64,000 nucleotides of DNA from Cyclotella cryptica (lineage: Eukaryota > Bacillariophyta > Thalassiosirophyceae > Thalassiosirales > Thalassiosiraceae). A program made the translations under genes and the position numbers. The notes beneath the pieces were generated by a model that worked only from the letters and a program-made list of their open reading frames with translations, was not told the DNA's origin and ran no database searches. Position 1 is the first letter of the stretch. Every line of letters begins with the position of its first letter. Shown in pieces: positions 21,839 to 34,072 of the stretch. The DNA is taken from assembly GCA_013187285.1 (NCBI GenBank), contig JABMIG010000056.1, positions 651,018-715,017 on the forward strand. Direction: 5' to 3'.

Positions 21839-24800
21839 GGTTTGAGATATTTTCGGTCAGGATTGGTCAGTTTCCTAAAAATGGTCATTGAATTTATCAG
21901 ATACTAAGTTATAAACTGATGCCAAAATACTATCCCTTTGGGAGAAAAATCATTTTACTGCATATAATTATGGATTGACACAATTTCAACATCTTGGAGG
22001 GCAAAAAAACCACTGCAGAATCTGCATTGTGGAAAAACCTTGAATACATCAATATCCTTGTGAATTTGACCTGATGGACTGTCTGTACATGTTATATCCA
22101 TAACAACGTGACAAACATATCAGGACCCAACAGGATGAGGAAAATGCAAATGTTATACATATATATCAGCCTTGATCCCAAACAAATAACAGACAACACC
22201 AAATCTTACCTGTTTTTCTGTACTTCTTATATACATAATAATGTTGCGAACATACACAGAATGCAAAACTTGGTCAGGAAACATGCCATAAGAAAAGAAT
22301 TCTTAACACTACTTTCTCCACACATCCACATTTCAATTCTTGTCGACCTGTGAGGCCAATTCAGAAAGAAACAAAATGTGGTTGTGTTTATAACATCGTC
22401 ACAAATATCGCAAACTTACATCTTCACCCATTTCACAAGTACAAGAAAAATTATCGATGCCATCTGGGAATATCGACTACTTATTATTGGCGCATTCGAT
22501 CCTGTCGAACATATCCAGGAAACATCAACAGTTTCAGCTTGATGCTAAAAGAATTCATTGGATGACATGTTTCATACTTACCACAGATCAATTCTTTGGA
22601 ATCCTTCAAACAATGTTGCAACCACAGCTCATCCTGTGTTGGAAAATCACAAAACCAAATGTCGTTATATCCATAACAATGTCACAAATATCAACTACTT
22701 ACAACTGGTGAATTTCTTTGGAAATCAACAACATCTTCTTGTTATATCCATAACAACGTCACAAACTTGTCCACGGGGTGCTGTTATATTCATAATGAAG
22801 TCACAAAACTTAACAAAACAATATTCTGTTATATCCATAACAATGTTGCAAACTTGTTCAACAGCATTATCCAAAAATATCGACAACTTACATGTGGTGC
22901 ATGTCAATCATGTTATATCCATAACAAAGTCACAAAATCATGATATATCCATAACAACGTCACCAACGTCCCTTGGTATTCCAAAAAACACTGATGCAGG
23001 CATATCCAAAAATATCGACAACTTACAAAATGCGCATTTCTTTGGACACTCCATGTATTCCAAATATCAACAACTTAGAAGTGGCGTATTTCTTTGGACA
23101 CCCTGTCAACACATCACACATTTTCTATCAATTTCATCATCATTTCCTAAAATCGACAACTTACAAGCAGTGCACGCACTCTTTTGGAAATCAACGAAAC
23201 AACATCACATTATATCCATAACAATGTCACAGACGCCCCTTGCATTCCAAAAATATGGACAAATTGATGCAGGCTTATCCAAAATTATCGGCAACTTACA
23301 AAGGGTGGCATTTCTTTGGACACCCCATATGTTTCAAAAAATATTGACAAATTGAAGCAGCATTATCCAAAAATATCGACAACTTACAAGCGGCGCATTT
23401 CAAAACATAATCATGTTGTATCCATAACAAATGTCACAGACACCCTTTGTATTCCCAATGTCACAGACACCTCATCAATTCCAAACATATCAACAACTTG
23501 ATGCAGCATTATCCAAAAATATCGACAACTTACAAGTGGCGTATTCCTTTTGGACACCCCATGTATTCCAAAGAGGGCAACTTGATGCAGCATTATTCAA
23601 AAATGTAGTCTTGAATGCTGTTGGTGTCTTTTGTGATCATTTGCAACAATACAAGAGTAAGTTATGTACATAACAGTGTCTCAGAATATTCAAAATCATC
23701 CCCCAGAAAAAGTATGATCTCACATTTCTCCTCTCCAATCATTTCCCTCTCCAGAGTGTTGAGCTGTTGAATCCTTTGTTATGTACATAGTAACATCATG
23801 AATGTACCAAACTTCATTTTATAACATTCACTTCTTTTCCATGGCAACCCCCAGCGGAAGTCACAAATTAGTTCATGTTATATACATAATAAATTAGCAA
23901 AATATCCCAAAATCCTCACCTTTGCTGAAATAGGTTTTTACATATGATCAATGTTAGGAAATGCAAAGTGGCAAAAGTGCTTGTTATATACATAACAATT
24001 TCATGTACTTACCTTATGTCAGATCATAGAATATCATATAATTTTTTTCTTCTTGCCATCCTCTGGAGAGGTAGCACCCATAACTTCACGCAAAAATAGT
24101 ATTATATATAACACTTGACATACATAACAAACGTACCAATGCAAACCAGTTATGTACATAACAAATTGATTTTGTGCAAACAAAGGAGCACAACGTTGGA
24201 GTGTGTCAATAACAACATATACAATCACGTAAAAAACAACTTCCCCCGATCTGACACGTCAAGTATTGTGCGTCATTCCAATTCGTTCCGTGAATCGAGA
24301 TTCTGTTTCCTGACATCGGCATGAGGTGCCAAGGCAAAAAGCACATTTCAACAAAAAACGAGAGTTCATTAGTCCCATGTAGTCACGTAAAATAAAAGTA
24401 TGAATCCGGATGGGCCACGGGGACGTGAGGCTCATCTGCTGTGACCACTGCTCAACCGTAAAACATACAGAACCGGAAAAAACAGTCACACCAAAGCACA
24501 TTCACACATGTCTACTCTATCGTACAAAAATGTCGTCCCTTCAAGATGTGATCATGGTGGTATGGCATCATAACGATCCGGTCATGCTGAAACAATATCA
24601 TTTTGCTCATGATCGGTCATTCTAATTGGCCTGATATTTGCATGGTGGTGTAAGTAGTCCTGGAGCAGCCTCGCTGCAGCGTGGGTACCATATGGTATGG
24701 TACCATACAAAAAAATTAGCGACGTGGCACAAAAAGTGAGCAACAGAAATTTAAAATGTGTGTACAAAAAATGGCATTTATGTTTATCAAAAACCTTCAT

Positions 24801-25236
24801 TCCTATAGATATGTAAAGGCGTATAGTATGGTATTTTCAATATTCATGTATGAATGTGAATATGCACACCCCATGATTATGTATATAACAATTTGAATAA
24901 ATTCAGGCTGGCTGTTGACTGGGATGCAGAAAGTGTGTTTAAGTGATATTCAGACATTAATGAAGAATATATTAATAAATTTGTTGAATTTGTTCAAAAA
25001 ATTGTGCTTTCCTATCTTCATTATTGCTCACTCCTAGTGACCAGGATTTACAAAACCCATTAGTTTATGTACAGACATGAATAAAAATGTATGCTATTGC
25101 CGTTGTATTATGCGTTTCAAAACACTAGCTTTCTGATATTTGTTGCCACTAACTTTGATTAGATATATTATATAAGCCATTTGTCTCTGACCACTTTCAG
25201 GAAACTGACCAAAACTGACCATAAATATAAAATACC
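21839..25236. mobile_element. Non-autonomous DNA transposon (MULE- or hAT-like), 3.4 kb
   Basis: The terminal inverted repeats are about 53 bp and roughly 77% matched. Each contains three GGTCA boxes: the left end starts GGTTTGAGATATTTTCGGTC and the inverted right end starts GGTATTTTATATTTATGGTC. The flanks carry an 8-bp target duplication, GGATTACG. The left copy is at 21831-21838. The right copy is split by the later Gypsy insertion (GGATT at 25237-25241 and again at 37456-37460, then ACG at 37461-37463). The duplication interrupts the DSBH-like reading frame precisely. No transposase is visible; the inside is dominated by a short-motif array. An 8-9-bp duplication fits Mutator-like or hAT elements, so the superfamily is left open. 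Confidence 0.82.
22091..24170. repeat. Array of short palindromic motifs inside the 3.4-kb transposon
   Basis: About sixteen copies of TTATATCCATAACAA or the palindromic form GTTATRTACATAAC are spread through this stretch. The first form dominates to about 23430 and is often followed by YGTCACAAA; the second form dominates after 23660. A second word, TATCGACAACTTACAA, recurs about nine times between 22470 and 23530. Spacing is irregular (30-250 bp). No coding frame spans the array. Confidence 0.8.
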
Positions 25237-25241
25237 GGATT

Positions 25242-25663
25242 TGACATAGGCCAAGAATCTGGAGCTTCCAGGTGGAACTCCATAAGTCTCCTTCACATTG
25301 TTTGATACAGAGGAAGGACTCAAAAGTCATAAGATATGAGTTTCTCAGAAATCATATCCAAATAGGATTTTCCTTCCTAGAACTCCACCATACACATTGT
25401 AGGTGTTTTCTTAGGTTGAATATCCAATGGAGGATTTCCTTCTCAGGAACCTTCCCATGGGACAGTTCCCTTGGGCAGTTGAATATGAGCCAGTCATGGA
25501 ACTGCCACAAATCACTGCCAATCTCTCCCATGATCATTTGTGTTTTTTATGCGTGAGATAACTAGTATCTCATTCATCAGTTGTACAGTAGTATTAAGCT
25601 CATAAAAACAAAGTCAGCAAAGTCTACAACAAGATTTTTTAAATACTTTCTTGCTTAGGTCAC
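25242..25663 (+). repeat. 5' LTR of Gypsy B
   Basis: The LTR is 422 bp, starts TGACATAGGCC and ends GCTTAGGTCA, so its ends are a TGAC...GTCA inverted pair. It is followed by TATCAATTGATA, where a primer-binding site is expected. Confidence 0.92.
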
Positions 25664-28324
25664 TATCAATTGATAACCTACTCGAGCGAATTTTTTTGGA
25701 CCATCTGTCCATCACCGCACTGTCTTTCGACCGTCCGTCACCGTCGAGCCGATCACCGTCCGCTCAACACTGTCACGTCTGTCCTCCGCCAGTCCAGCGT
25801 TCAGCATCCACGTGTTCACCCGTCGAGCCATTGTCTTTCGTGCGCTGGTAAATAGTAGCACCACGTCTGCGCTACGTGATCCCGCCGCCAACAAGATTCG
25901 TGCCAATCGTGTCTCCTTCGAGTGCGAACCGCCACGAAGCTCCTACAAGACCCTTTTCCTTGGAACAAGTCTCGGAGCAGCCCTCTCAAGAATGTCTGCT
26001 GAGAAGATGGCCCCTATTGGGCTTAAGAACCAAGAGTGCGAGCGCGGAAGAGGTGGCGAGAAAGCCCCTATTCGTTATGTGCCGGATCGGGACCCAGTCC
26101 AAGAAGCTTTGGACCTCAAGCCTGAGACCCTCAAGTGCACCCTCGCAAATGGGGCAGAAACCCGAGTCACGGTTTGGTCCGGACACGGTACCAACGAGCA
26201 GTTTGTACTGCACGTTAACAAGGCGTATAGTACCGCCAAGAAAATGGGGCTAATTCCCGCCTGCGATGATGCCGAAAAGGCATATGAGTCGAAAAAAGGT
26301 GATTGGAAGGCTGTTCTACGCGAACTTGCCGATGACCCCCTCAGCAAGACTGAGAAAGAGAAAAAGACCGTAGAGTCACTCTCCCTAAAGGCCGACATAC
26401 TCGCCTTAAGGACAAAAATGACCGACTCGGCCCTAGAAGTTTTTCAACTCTACGCCAACCTTCTCACTGAGGAGTCACGTCAGCCCTGGGACTTAATCGT
26501 CAAGGAGCAGACAGAGTCAAGTCCCTTTCACGACATCTTCGGAGTCGAAAGGAAGAAGTCACCGGGCAAGACGTCCGAGTCATTCAGGAGGTGCCAGTTA
26601 CTCCACCTCCAATCGTGTTTTGCACATGACGCAGGCAAAAATTTGAAATTCTATATTTCAAATTGCCTCAAGAAGCCCAACAAGGTTCGGTGCGCCAGTT
26701 TGTGCAGCGCGTGATGCAGCTGAACAACTACGTGGAAGACCTCCCGTGCTTGTATTACAGCCCGAGCGCTAGTACACAGACCCAACAGGTCTACTCCTTC
26801 ACGGACGCGGAACTTGCATGCCATATATTGCGCATGTGTCCGTTGAAGTGGCAGGACCAGTACCACTTGCTTGAGAAGTGCTATCCCGAAGGGGTTAAGC
26901 CTCTATTGCTCATTCTTGAGCGAATTGAGGTGGCGCACCCAGTGGATGAGAGGCAGTCGTCTTCTAAGCCTGCAAAGGCCCAAGGAGCTGAACAGCCCTC
27001 CAAGAAGTTCGCGCTAGGCGCACGAATTCCCAAGAAGCCCAAGCAAGCACACACGGAGTATACGCGCGTAGACAAGAACTGCGAGCTATGCAAAAAGCAT
27101 GGGGGCGCACACACCACGCACAACACCGCGGAGGGTCGCTGGTACAACAAAGACGGAACTCCTACGTGAGGTACTTTCGGGCAAGCTGCATGAAAGTCCC
27201 GCGAGGACAGTCACCCCAAGAAGTCCTACGCCCAGGTCTTGGCTTGCATGGAGAAACTTGAGAAGTCTCTCAAGAAAGCCAATAAAAAAGGCAAGAAACG
27301 TCGCCGTCGCGAAGAAAGTGACAGCGTTTCCGACTCATCCTGAAGTGTTGGGTCGGGTAGTACTGGCAAAATTAAAAATAGATGTAAGAAAATTAATACT
27401 AACCACGAGTTAGCTAATTACACTACCCCTGGTCCGATAAAAACTGCCAGTAACCAAAAATTAGAATTAAATGACAAAATTTTAATTCCGGATTATTCGA
27501 GTCCCTTAGTGGACGTAACTTTGAAAAATCTCAAAGACACATTAAAATTATCCACCAACTTTGATGAAGAACCCAACTCAGTGAGGGACACCCTACATAA
27601 ATCAAAGTCAATTGAGCCATCTAATACACAAAAATCAATGGACTCAGTAACAGCAGTACAAGCTGTGCAAAAATTAGCGACTGGAAGTCAGTCCTCGACA
27701 AAACTCAAACACTTGTCCAGGAGACACAAAAACAACTTCTTGAGAGTACTATTGGACACTGGATCTGATGGTGACCTCATGTTCCATGAAAAAGGAACCA
27801 CCAAGCATTTTCCCTACTTGACTAGGCAGGTGTCAAAGTATTGGTACACGTCAAATGGGTGCTTCCAAACCAAAGGAAGAGGCGAAGTTACTCTAAAGTT
27901 CCTAGAGTACTCCAACAGCAAGGAATACACAGTTAAACCTGATGTTCTTGAGTATGATGGTAAAAAGATGGCTAAGCCAGCATTTGACCTCATCTTAGTG
28001 TAAAAACACTGAGAGAGCTTGGAATTGTTCTAGATTTTCGAACAAAGGATATTACCATTGATGAGATCATCTTGCCGATGAGAGACATCAACAGTCTGTC
28101 AACTAGCTCTAAGATTGAAAAAGCTCAGTCAGTTAACTACAGCATGCTTCATGAACCACGTAGTACTGAGGAAGCCACTCAGTGTGCTGTTCACATCTTG
28201 GATGCAAAATATGAAAAAGCAGACCTCCAATCAGTTGTTGACAACAATTGTCCTCACCTTTGTCTACAAGATCAAAACAAGTTGTTGGAGCTCCTCCGTA
28301 AATACGAGGACCTCTTTGATGGTA

Positions 28325-28475
28325 TGCTGAGCATAGCAAACACGTAAATATTGATAATCAGGTGAACTGTTGTATGCTAGCCATACCGTATAGTAATCAG
28401 GTAGACAGGTAAAGTTCTAAGTCTGTACCGCTGTGTAAGTAATGAGGTACACAGGTAAAGTATGTGTACATAGCA
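28325..28475 (-). repeat. 3' LTR of Copia C (transcript orientation)
   Basis: The LTR is 151 bp, running on the plus strand from TGCTGAGCATAGC to GTGTACATAGCA. It matches 33909-34072 apart from a short length difference. Confidence 0.9.
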
Positions 28476-31400
28476 CACCCTTGCAGCGGTATGGTGTAGA
28501 CCGTATCTGTGTTGGTTTATGCGGCACTAGCAGCTGGTCTGCTGATGGGGCGATGCAGTAATGTGTGGCGTGGAATGCATGGTGCTGTTAGTTTCGAATT
28601 TGGTAGTGTTGGTTGGTCAGTTGTTAAGAAGAGGGGCCGGACTGCTTGGTGATGAATAGCAGGGTGATGCTTGGTGACATAGTCCGCTAAGTTGGTGGCC
28701 CCTGCGCGCCAGTATGGCCGGAAATGTTTCTGGTTGATACAACAACGCAACCAGTGGAAACGCATGTCCATGGCTTTGGTGCGCTTGGGTTGGATGGTGT
28801 TGGTTACAACGCCAAGGGCGGTAGAGTTGTCGGTTTGAATGGGTGTGGGTGGTTGTGGGTGGCCCATTTCGAGAAGGAGGTGTCGCAAGGGAATGACTTC
28901 ACGGGCATTGATATATAGCGCACCGAGTTCGGCCTCAGCAGCGGAAGACATAACGACTTTGATGATTTGCGAAATGGTGAGGACGGCCCCATTGTTGGTG
29001 GGGTAATGATCATTTTCGGCAAGGAAGAAATGCCCCCCCGCGCGGCTACGTGCGTGTGATTCGGAGAGATAAGAGGCGTCACTGTGGGCGGCTAAAATCA
29101 TGTCACTTGCTCGATACGTGACGCCGGCGTTGGGGTGTGATAAGGCATAATCCAAAAATTGGTGGACCCGGTCTAGGGTGGTTGTTGTAGGTTTGGCCTG
29201 TTGTGTTGCAAGAGAGCCGAGGGCCGTAAGCATGGTGCAGTCAACTGCCCGAGCATAATAAAGGAAAACTCCAATGACTTCTTGTACGAAGGTCTTTGTT
29301 GCTTTCCCAGTGCTGGTGAAGTGTCAGCAGTGGCACATAGTTGTTGTCTGCTGCCGTAGGTGCGCGGAGCGCTGGGATAAGGTTGGTGTTGTGGTTTGGT
29401 AGGCAGAGAGTGACGGAAACGTTGTCCGGCTTTTCGCAGTAGCCTGGCATGGAGAGGCGGACGGTACGGTTGCGGTAGTCCCACTGCAGGGTGAGACCTA
29501 TGTAGCGCCATCCGTCCCAATCAGTGGAGATGTCGTAGTGGCCCGTGAGAGTGTTGATAAGATGCTCGGCGTGTACTTTGCCCTCATATTTCACTCGAAG
29601 TCATCAACACAGAGGGCAAAGCAGATGGGTCGCCAATCGTGAGTCCAGAAACCGGGTTGAGTTTGCTTTGGTGGTAGCCGTTGGCCTGGAGGCGTTGTTC
29701 GAGGAGTTGCTGTGCAATGATGCCGCCTGTGGGAGTCCATACATACCTTTTGAATGCGCACAAAGACATATCCATCCTGTGCAATGTCTCGTAATTTGTA
29801 GAGATCAATGATGGCGGCTGGTATGTCAGATAGTTTGAGACGCATGTATTCTGGACGTGCCATTGGGGTGTTAAGATAAAAATCTTTAATATCGATGGTC
29901 ATGAACTTTGCGTTTAATGTAGAGATGACGCTGTTGAGGAGTATTTTGACGGTGATCATGTCGGCTGTGGGCGTGCCGCAGTCACCTGGGTAGTTGATGC
30001 GATTTCCACCAACTGTGAGGCGAATGCGATACGGGTCTTCCTTCTCTGGGCGAAAGTTAGCCACAATACGCCCATAAGTTACATCCTTCCATCGGTCTTG
30101 TGAAACGTGTGATCGCTGGATGAAAGCAATGGTGTCCGTGCCTTTCACGATGCCGGGCAAACCTTGCGCAAGTCGGCCAAGCTCTTTCCCATATGCATTC
30201 TGCCAGGTGTCACGGTATTTGGGGTTAGCGATGAGGTGGCGGTACTCCATTAACTCACCCGTTTCATCATTGAGGACTGCATGAAGCATGTCGGGTGGGT
30301 AACGCCGCTGTGTGGCCTTGGCGGCTGTTATCCCGACGTGATGTGTGGCCAAGAAGTGTAGCATGGTTTCTTGAGTGATGGAACGGGTCCGGCTACGAGT
30401 GTTGAGGGCTGGTGGTGTAGTGGCGGGCTGCTGGTAAGGTGGGCTGGGGACGGGGCGGCGTGTTGGCACCCTTGGAGGTGGCGCTGTTTTGTCGTCACTG
30501 TCCTCATCATCAGAGATAACGTGGCTGGTGGAGGGCCGCGGCCAGGCCGTGGGGATAGGCGTTTGTGTTTGCACCCTTGGAGGTGGGGCGTGAATAACGG
30601 CGGGTGCGCTTGCAGTTGCTGGTGCCGGGCGGTTGCTGTGCGGCGTCACTGAAAAGTTGTTGGAGGCGTTGGAGGTCTAGTAGGTTTTTTGTCCCAACGT
30701 GCTGGGCCTTGGCATCGTGCTTAATGATGTGAGCAAGATTGGCCGCGGCGGCGATGAGGGCATCAGTTGGGGTCACGGATGGATTGGTGAGGTATTTGTG
30801 TTTGAAGAACACAGTGGCGGCAATGCGCATGCTACGGGTGGTGGGAGACCATATCTTCCAGCACCGGTAGTGCTCGGTTGATGTGCCGATGATCCAACCT
30901 CTTGAGCAGTGTTGGGCGTAGGTCTTGCGTCGATGGGGCTTATCATGAACGAGGGCCTCCATGCCAAGCGGAACGAAGGGTGCGGCGTTGTAATCATGTG
31001 GCCCATAGAGGTGCGCATAGGCGGAGATTTTGGGGTTTGCATTTGACTGACGTAGGAGGTTGAGTTGACGTTCCATGTGTGGGATGAGTTGGCACCACAG
31101 GTGGAGTGGAAATTTGTCGGCTGTGCCGCTAATGACAGCAACAAAGTGATCTTTCCACGTTTGTATGGCTTTTTCGGCGACATTGCGGCGGTGGTCATCA
31201 GGTGGGACAAGTTGGTATGTCATGCCTGAATCTAGGATGGCTTGCTTGTATGCTGCGGATGCTTCATTGTCGAGGACTTGGCGCTTTGGTGAGAGTCCAC
31301 ATGCTCGCATACGGGAGAGAGCTCTGGTGCGTGCTAGGATGAGTTCACCCTCTGTCCTGTTCTTTGTTGGCTCAACCCAAATAGAGTTGCTGTCGGTGTG

Positions 31401-33908
31401 GTACAGGATCATCTGGTACCTGTAGCCTCTGGAAGACACATGGGGAAACCGACCTGTTTGATCGGAGTAGACTGTGTCCTGGGTGTCGAGGTCTTGACAA
31501 ATATGTTATGGTGAGGGAGAGAGGGGCAGTGTGAGCGGGTATGGTCGGTGGAGCATGCCGAGTTGTCTTGGTGGAGCGCACGCCCTGGCGTTGGCTACGC
31601 ATGTGCCCCTGCTGTGTTTCTTCTGACTGGGGAAAATGCTTGTGTACGTTGGCAACGGTTACGAGGGGCCAAGTGTTGTAGTTACCATGCCGAATCGCTG
31701 CCATCCATGTTGTTTTGGCGGGAAACCCTGCTGCGGCATGGAGGTACCGAATAGTTTGTTGGATACTGGGGAGCTCGTAGACATTGAGGATGGAGTGCTG
31801 CTCCCGCGTACTAGATGATGCAAGGAGGGCGCGGATTTCTTCTGTGGATGGCACGACGTACTTAGTGTTGAGTGATTTCGTACCACAGGGAGAGTCCAAG
31901 ATGAGGGTATCGTTGTTGATGTTGCGGGTGATTTGGCGTAAGGGTACTCGCCAAAGCCCGGCGTGTGGGCATCTGTAACCCTGGAGGATGGAGGTGGCGT
32001 TGACGTGGATTTTGTTGGAGTCGTAGAAGTTGACTTCATCCTTGTCGTACACGGCAGTGTACCCAGCGTCGGCAAACTTGCTGCCGCTGAGTAGAGTCTG
32101 TGTGAGAGTGGGAACAATGTCAACTTGGTTAGCAGGGGCACGGACATTGAGCATGAGTTGGGAGATATGTGTAGCCTGTGCAGTGCCACCTGTGGGCAGG
32201 AGGAAAACCTTGGTGGAAGGTTTTGTAGTGGAGTGGAATGGATCATGAAGTGCTCCTGCTGTCGAAGTGGCACCGGTGTCGCTGATGGCGGAGGGTATTG
32301 TGCCGCCTGAAATGCCCTGCTTGACTTGCTGTTTGGTCATGGGTGTGGGGTGGCGTCGCCGCTTGTATTTGGTAGTGGGACGATACAAGGTGGAGCTGCT
32401 GCGGGACATGTGGTGTCGCCAGGCTGTGCTGTTGTTGTCACGGTGGTGCGGCGGGAGATTGAAACGAACTTTTGTTTCAGGGCAGGCAAGTGGAGACCAA
32501 TAGTTTAGTGAACATGGGTTTAGTGAATTAAAATAACTAACGGTCTCCACTGGATCCTATTTCTTGGTTTTGTACCAAGAGGGGCGTTTGTCCTTGTTTT
32601 TGTCAAGGGCAAAACAATCGTCATCCTCGTGGTAGACGCCGCCCTTCTTGCATGAGTTGCAGAAACGTTGGGGGCGTCTGCCTTCGGGCGGGTGGAGTGC
32701 CATTGGATCTGTTGCGTTGCTGGCGAGGTGCAGTGGGAGGTGAAAGGAGAGTCAAGAACTTAGCTTGTTGGTCTAGGATAGCTTTCTGTTGGGCTTCAAG
32801 TTTGTGGAGGAGCGTGGTGTTGTCCAGAGTGATGGCGGCGGCGTGTTCGGTGGCAGTCTCCAAAGCCCCTTCAAGCTGTTGGTGTACTCAAGGAGTGAGT
32901 GGTGGTCTGCAGGCGACAAGGCGGAGGTGATGCTGGACGGAACATGTGGTGGATTGTTGGATGGGCGGCTGCCACTGTCAAAAAAGCTGCTGGCGCCTCG
33001 AACCCTCCCGACCGACCGCTTCACGCTCAGCGTTAAACTTTTCCTTGCTCTTGTAGATGGCAACGGCGTGCCTTAGCCGCGCCCCAGGTTTTGTCGGCAG
33101 AAGGCTTGATTTCCCAAGCCTGCATTTCCTTGTCGTCGAACATGTCGGAGGCGTACATGCTCTCGACGTAATGTTGGATCTTCGTGGCCTCTGCGGCCGG
33201 GACACCGATGTCCCGACAGAGCTTTTGCTGCTTGTCGAGTTCACGGGCAAATTTCGTGATATGGCTCGTGAAGTCCCATTGGACGTGGAAGGCTTGGGCT
33301 GCTTGTTTTTTCTCGAGGGTCGTGGACGATGCACCATTCGGTGCGGAGATGCTGGACGATCGCCTTGATCGTTTGGCCGCTGTAGCCCACGTAGTCGTCT
33401 TCGAGCTCCTCGACGTACGTGGGATCGAGGACCTCACGCACGAGTTTGTCGACGATGAGCGCATCAACGGCCTCTTGCTTCCAAAACTCTTGGCAAGCGA
33501 GGTTATGCAGGCCCGTGATCGATGCTCGATTCGTGAGCGTGGTAGTGTTCATGAGGCCTGCCGCGACGATCGGCGGCGTTGGGAGGCGGTCGACGGTGAT
33601 GTCCAGGTTGCCCATGACCGTGCAATACTCGGCGTCGGTGAGCACGAGTGCGAGATGACCATGACGTCCACCCCAGCTCGTAGTTTTGACGGCTGCCGCG
33701 ATTTTCGCGATTTGTTGCCGGAGATGGTTTACGGTGGAGGTCGTTGGTTGGCCCACGATCTTGTCAAGCGGCAGTGGTGCTATGATGGCTCGTACGGCCT
33801 CATAGACGGTGGCTTCGTTCGCGGTGGGCGAGGACATGGTGGTGGCTGATTTTGGTTGTTGTTGTATGTTTTGCAGGTGTTGCTCAGTGCAAAAAATTTA
33901 GTAATCAC

Positions 33909-34072
33909 TGCTGAGCATAGCAAACACGTAAATATTGATAATCAGGTGATTACTAAATTATGACTGTTGTATGCTAGCCATACCGTATAGTAATCAGGTA
34001 GACAGGTAAAGTTCTAAGTCTGTACCGCTGTGTAAGTAATGAGGTACACAGGTAAAGTATGTGTACATAGCA
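33909..34072 (-). repeat. 5' LTR of Copia C (transcript orientation)
   Basis: The LTR is 164 bp. It contains GTGATTACTAAATT at 33946-33959, which is the exact complement of the 14 bases directly next to the LTR at the primer-binding position (33895-33908). Confidence 0.9.

Larger units (their letters stand above)
28325..34072 (-). mobile_element. Ty1/Copia retrotransposon C (CoDi-like), inserted in Gypsy B pol
   Basis: A 5748-bp element in reverse orientation, flanked by the 5-bp duplication TGGTA (28320-28324 and 34073-34077). The LTRs are short (151 and 164 bp) and close to identical, so the insertion is young and younger than Gypsy B. Parts in transcript order: gag starting at 33837 (MSSPTANEATVYEAVRAIIA) and ending with a CX2CX6HX4C zinc knuckle near 32640; protease (SDTGATSTAG, about 32270); GAG-pre-integrase and integrase (about 31700-30900); reverse transcriptase (about 30000-29580); and RNase H (about 29100-28600). 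Integrase before reverse transcriptase fixes the Copia superfamily. The style matches diatom CoDi elements, from memory. It is broken in a handful of places. Confidence 0.92.

Noticed and set aside
33184-33849. Plus-strand 221-codon frame
   Set aside because: It is antisense to the Copia C gag and carries no independent signal.
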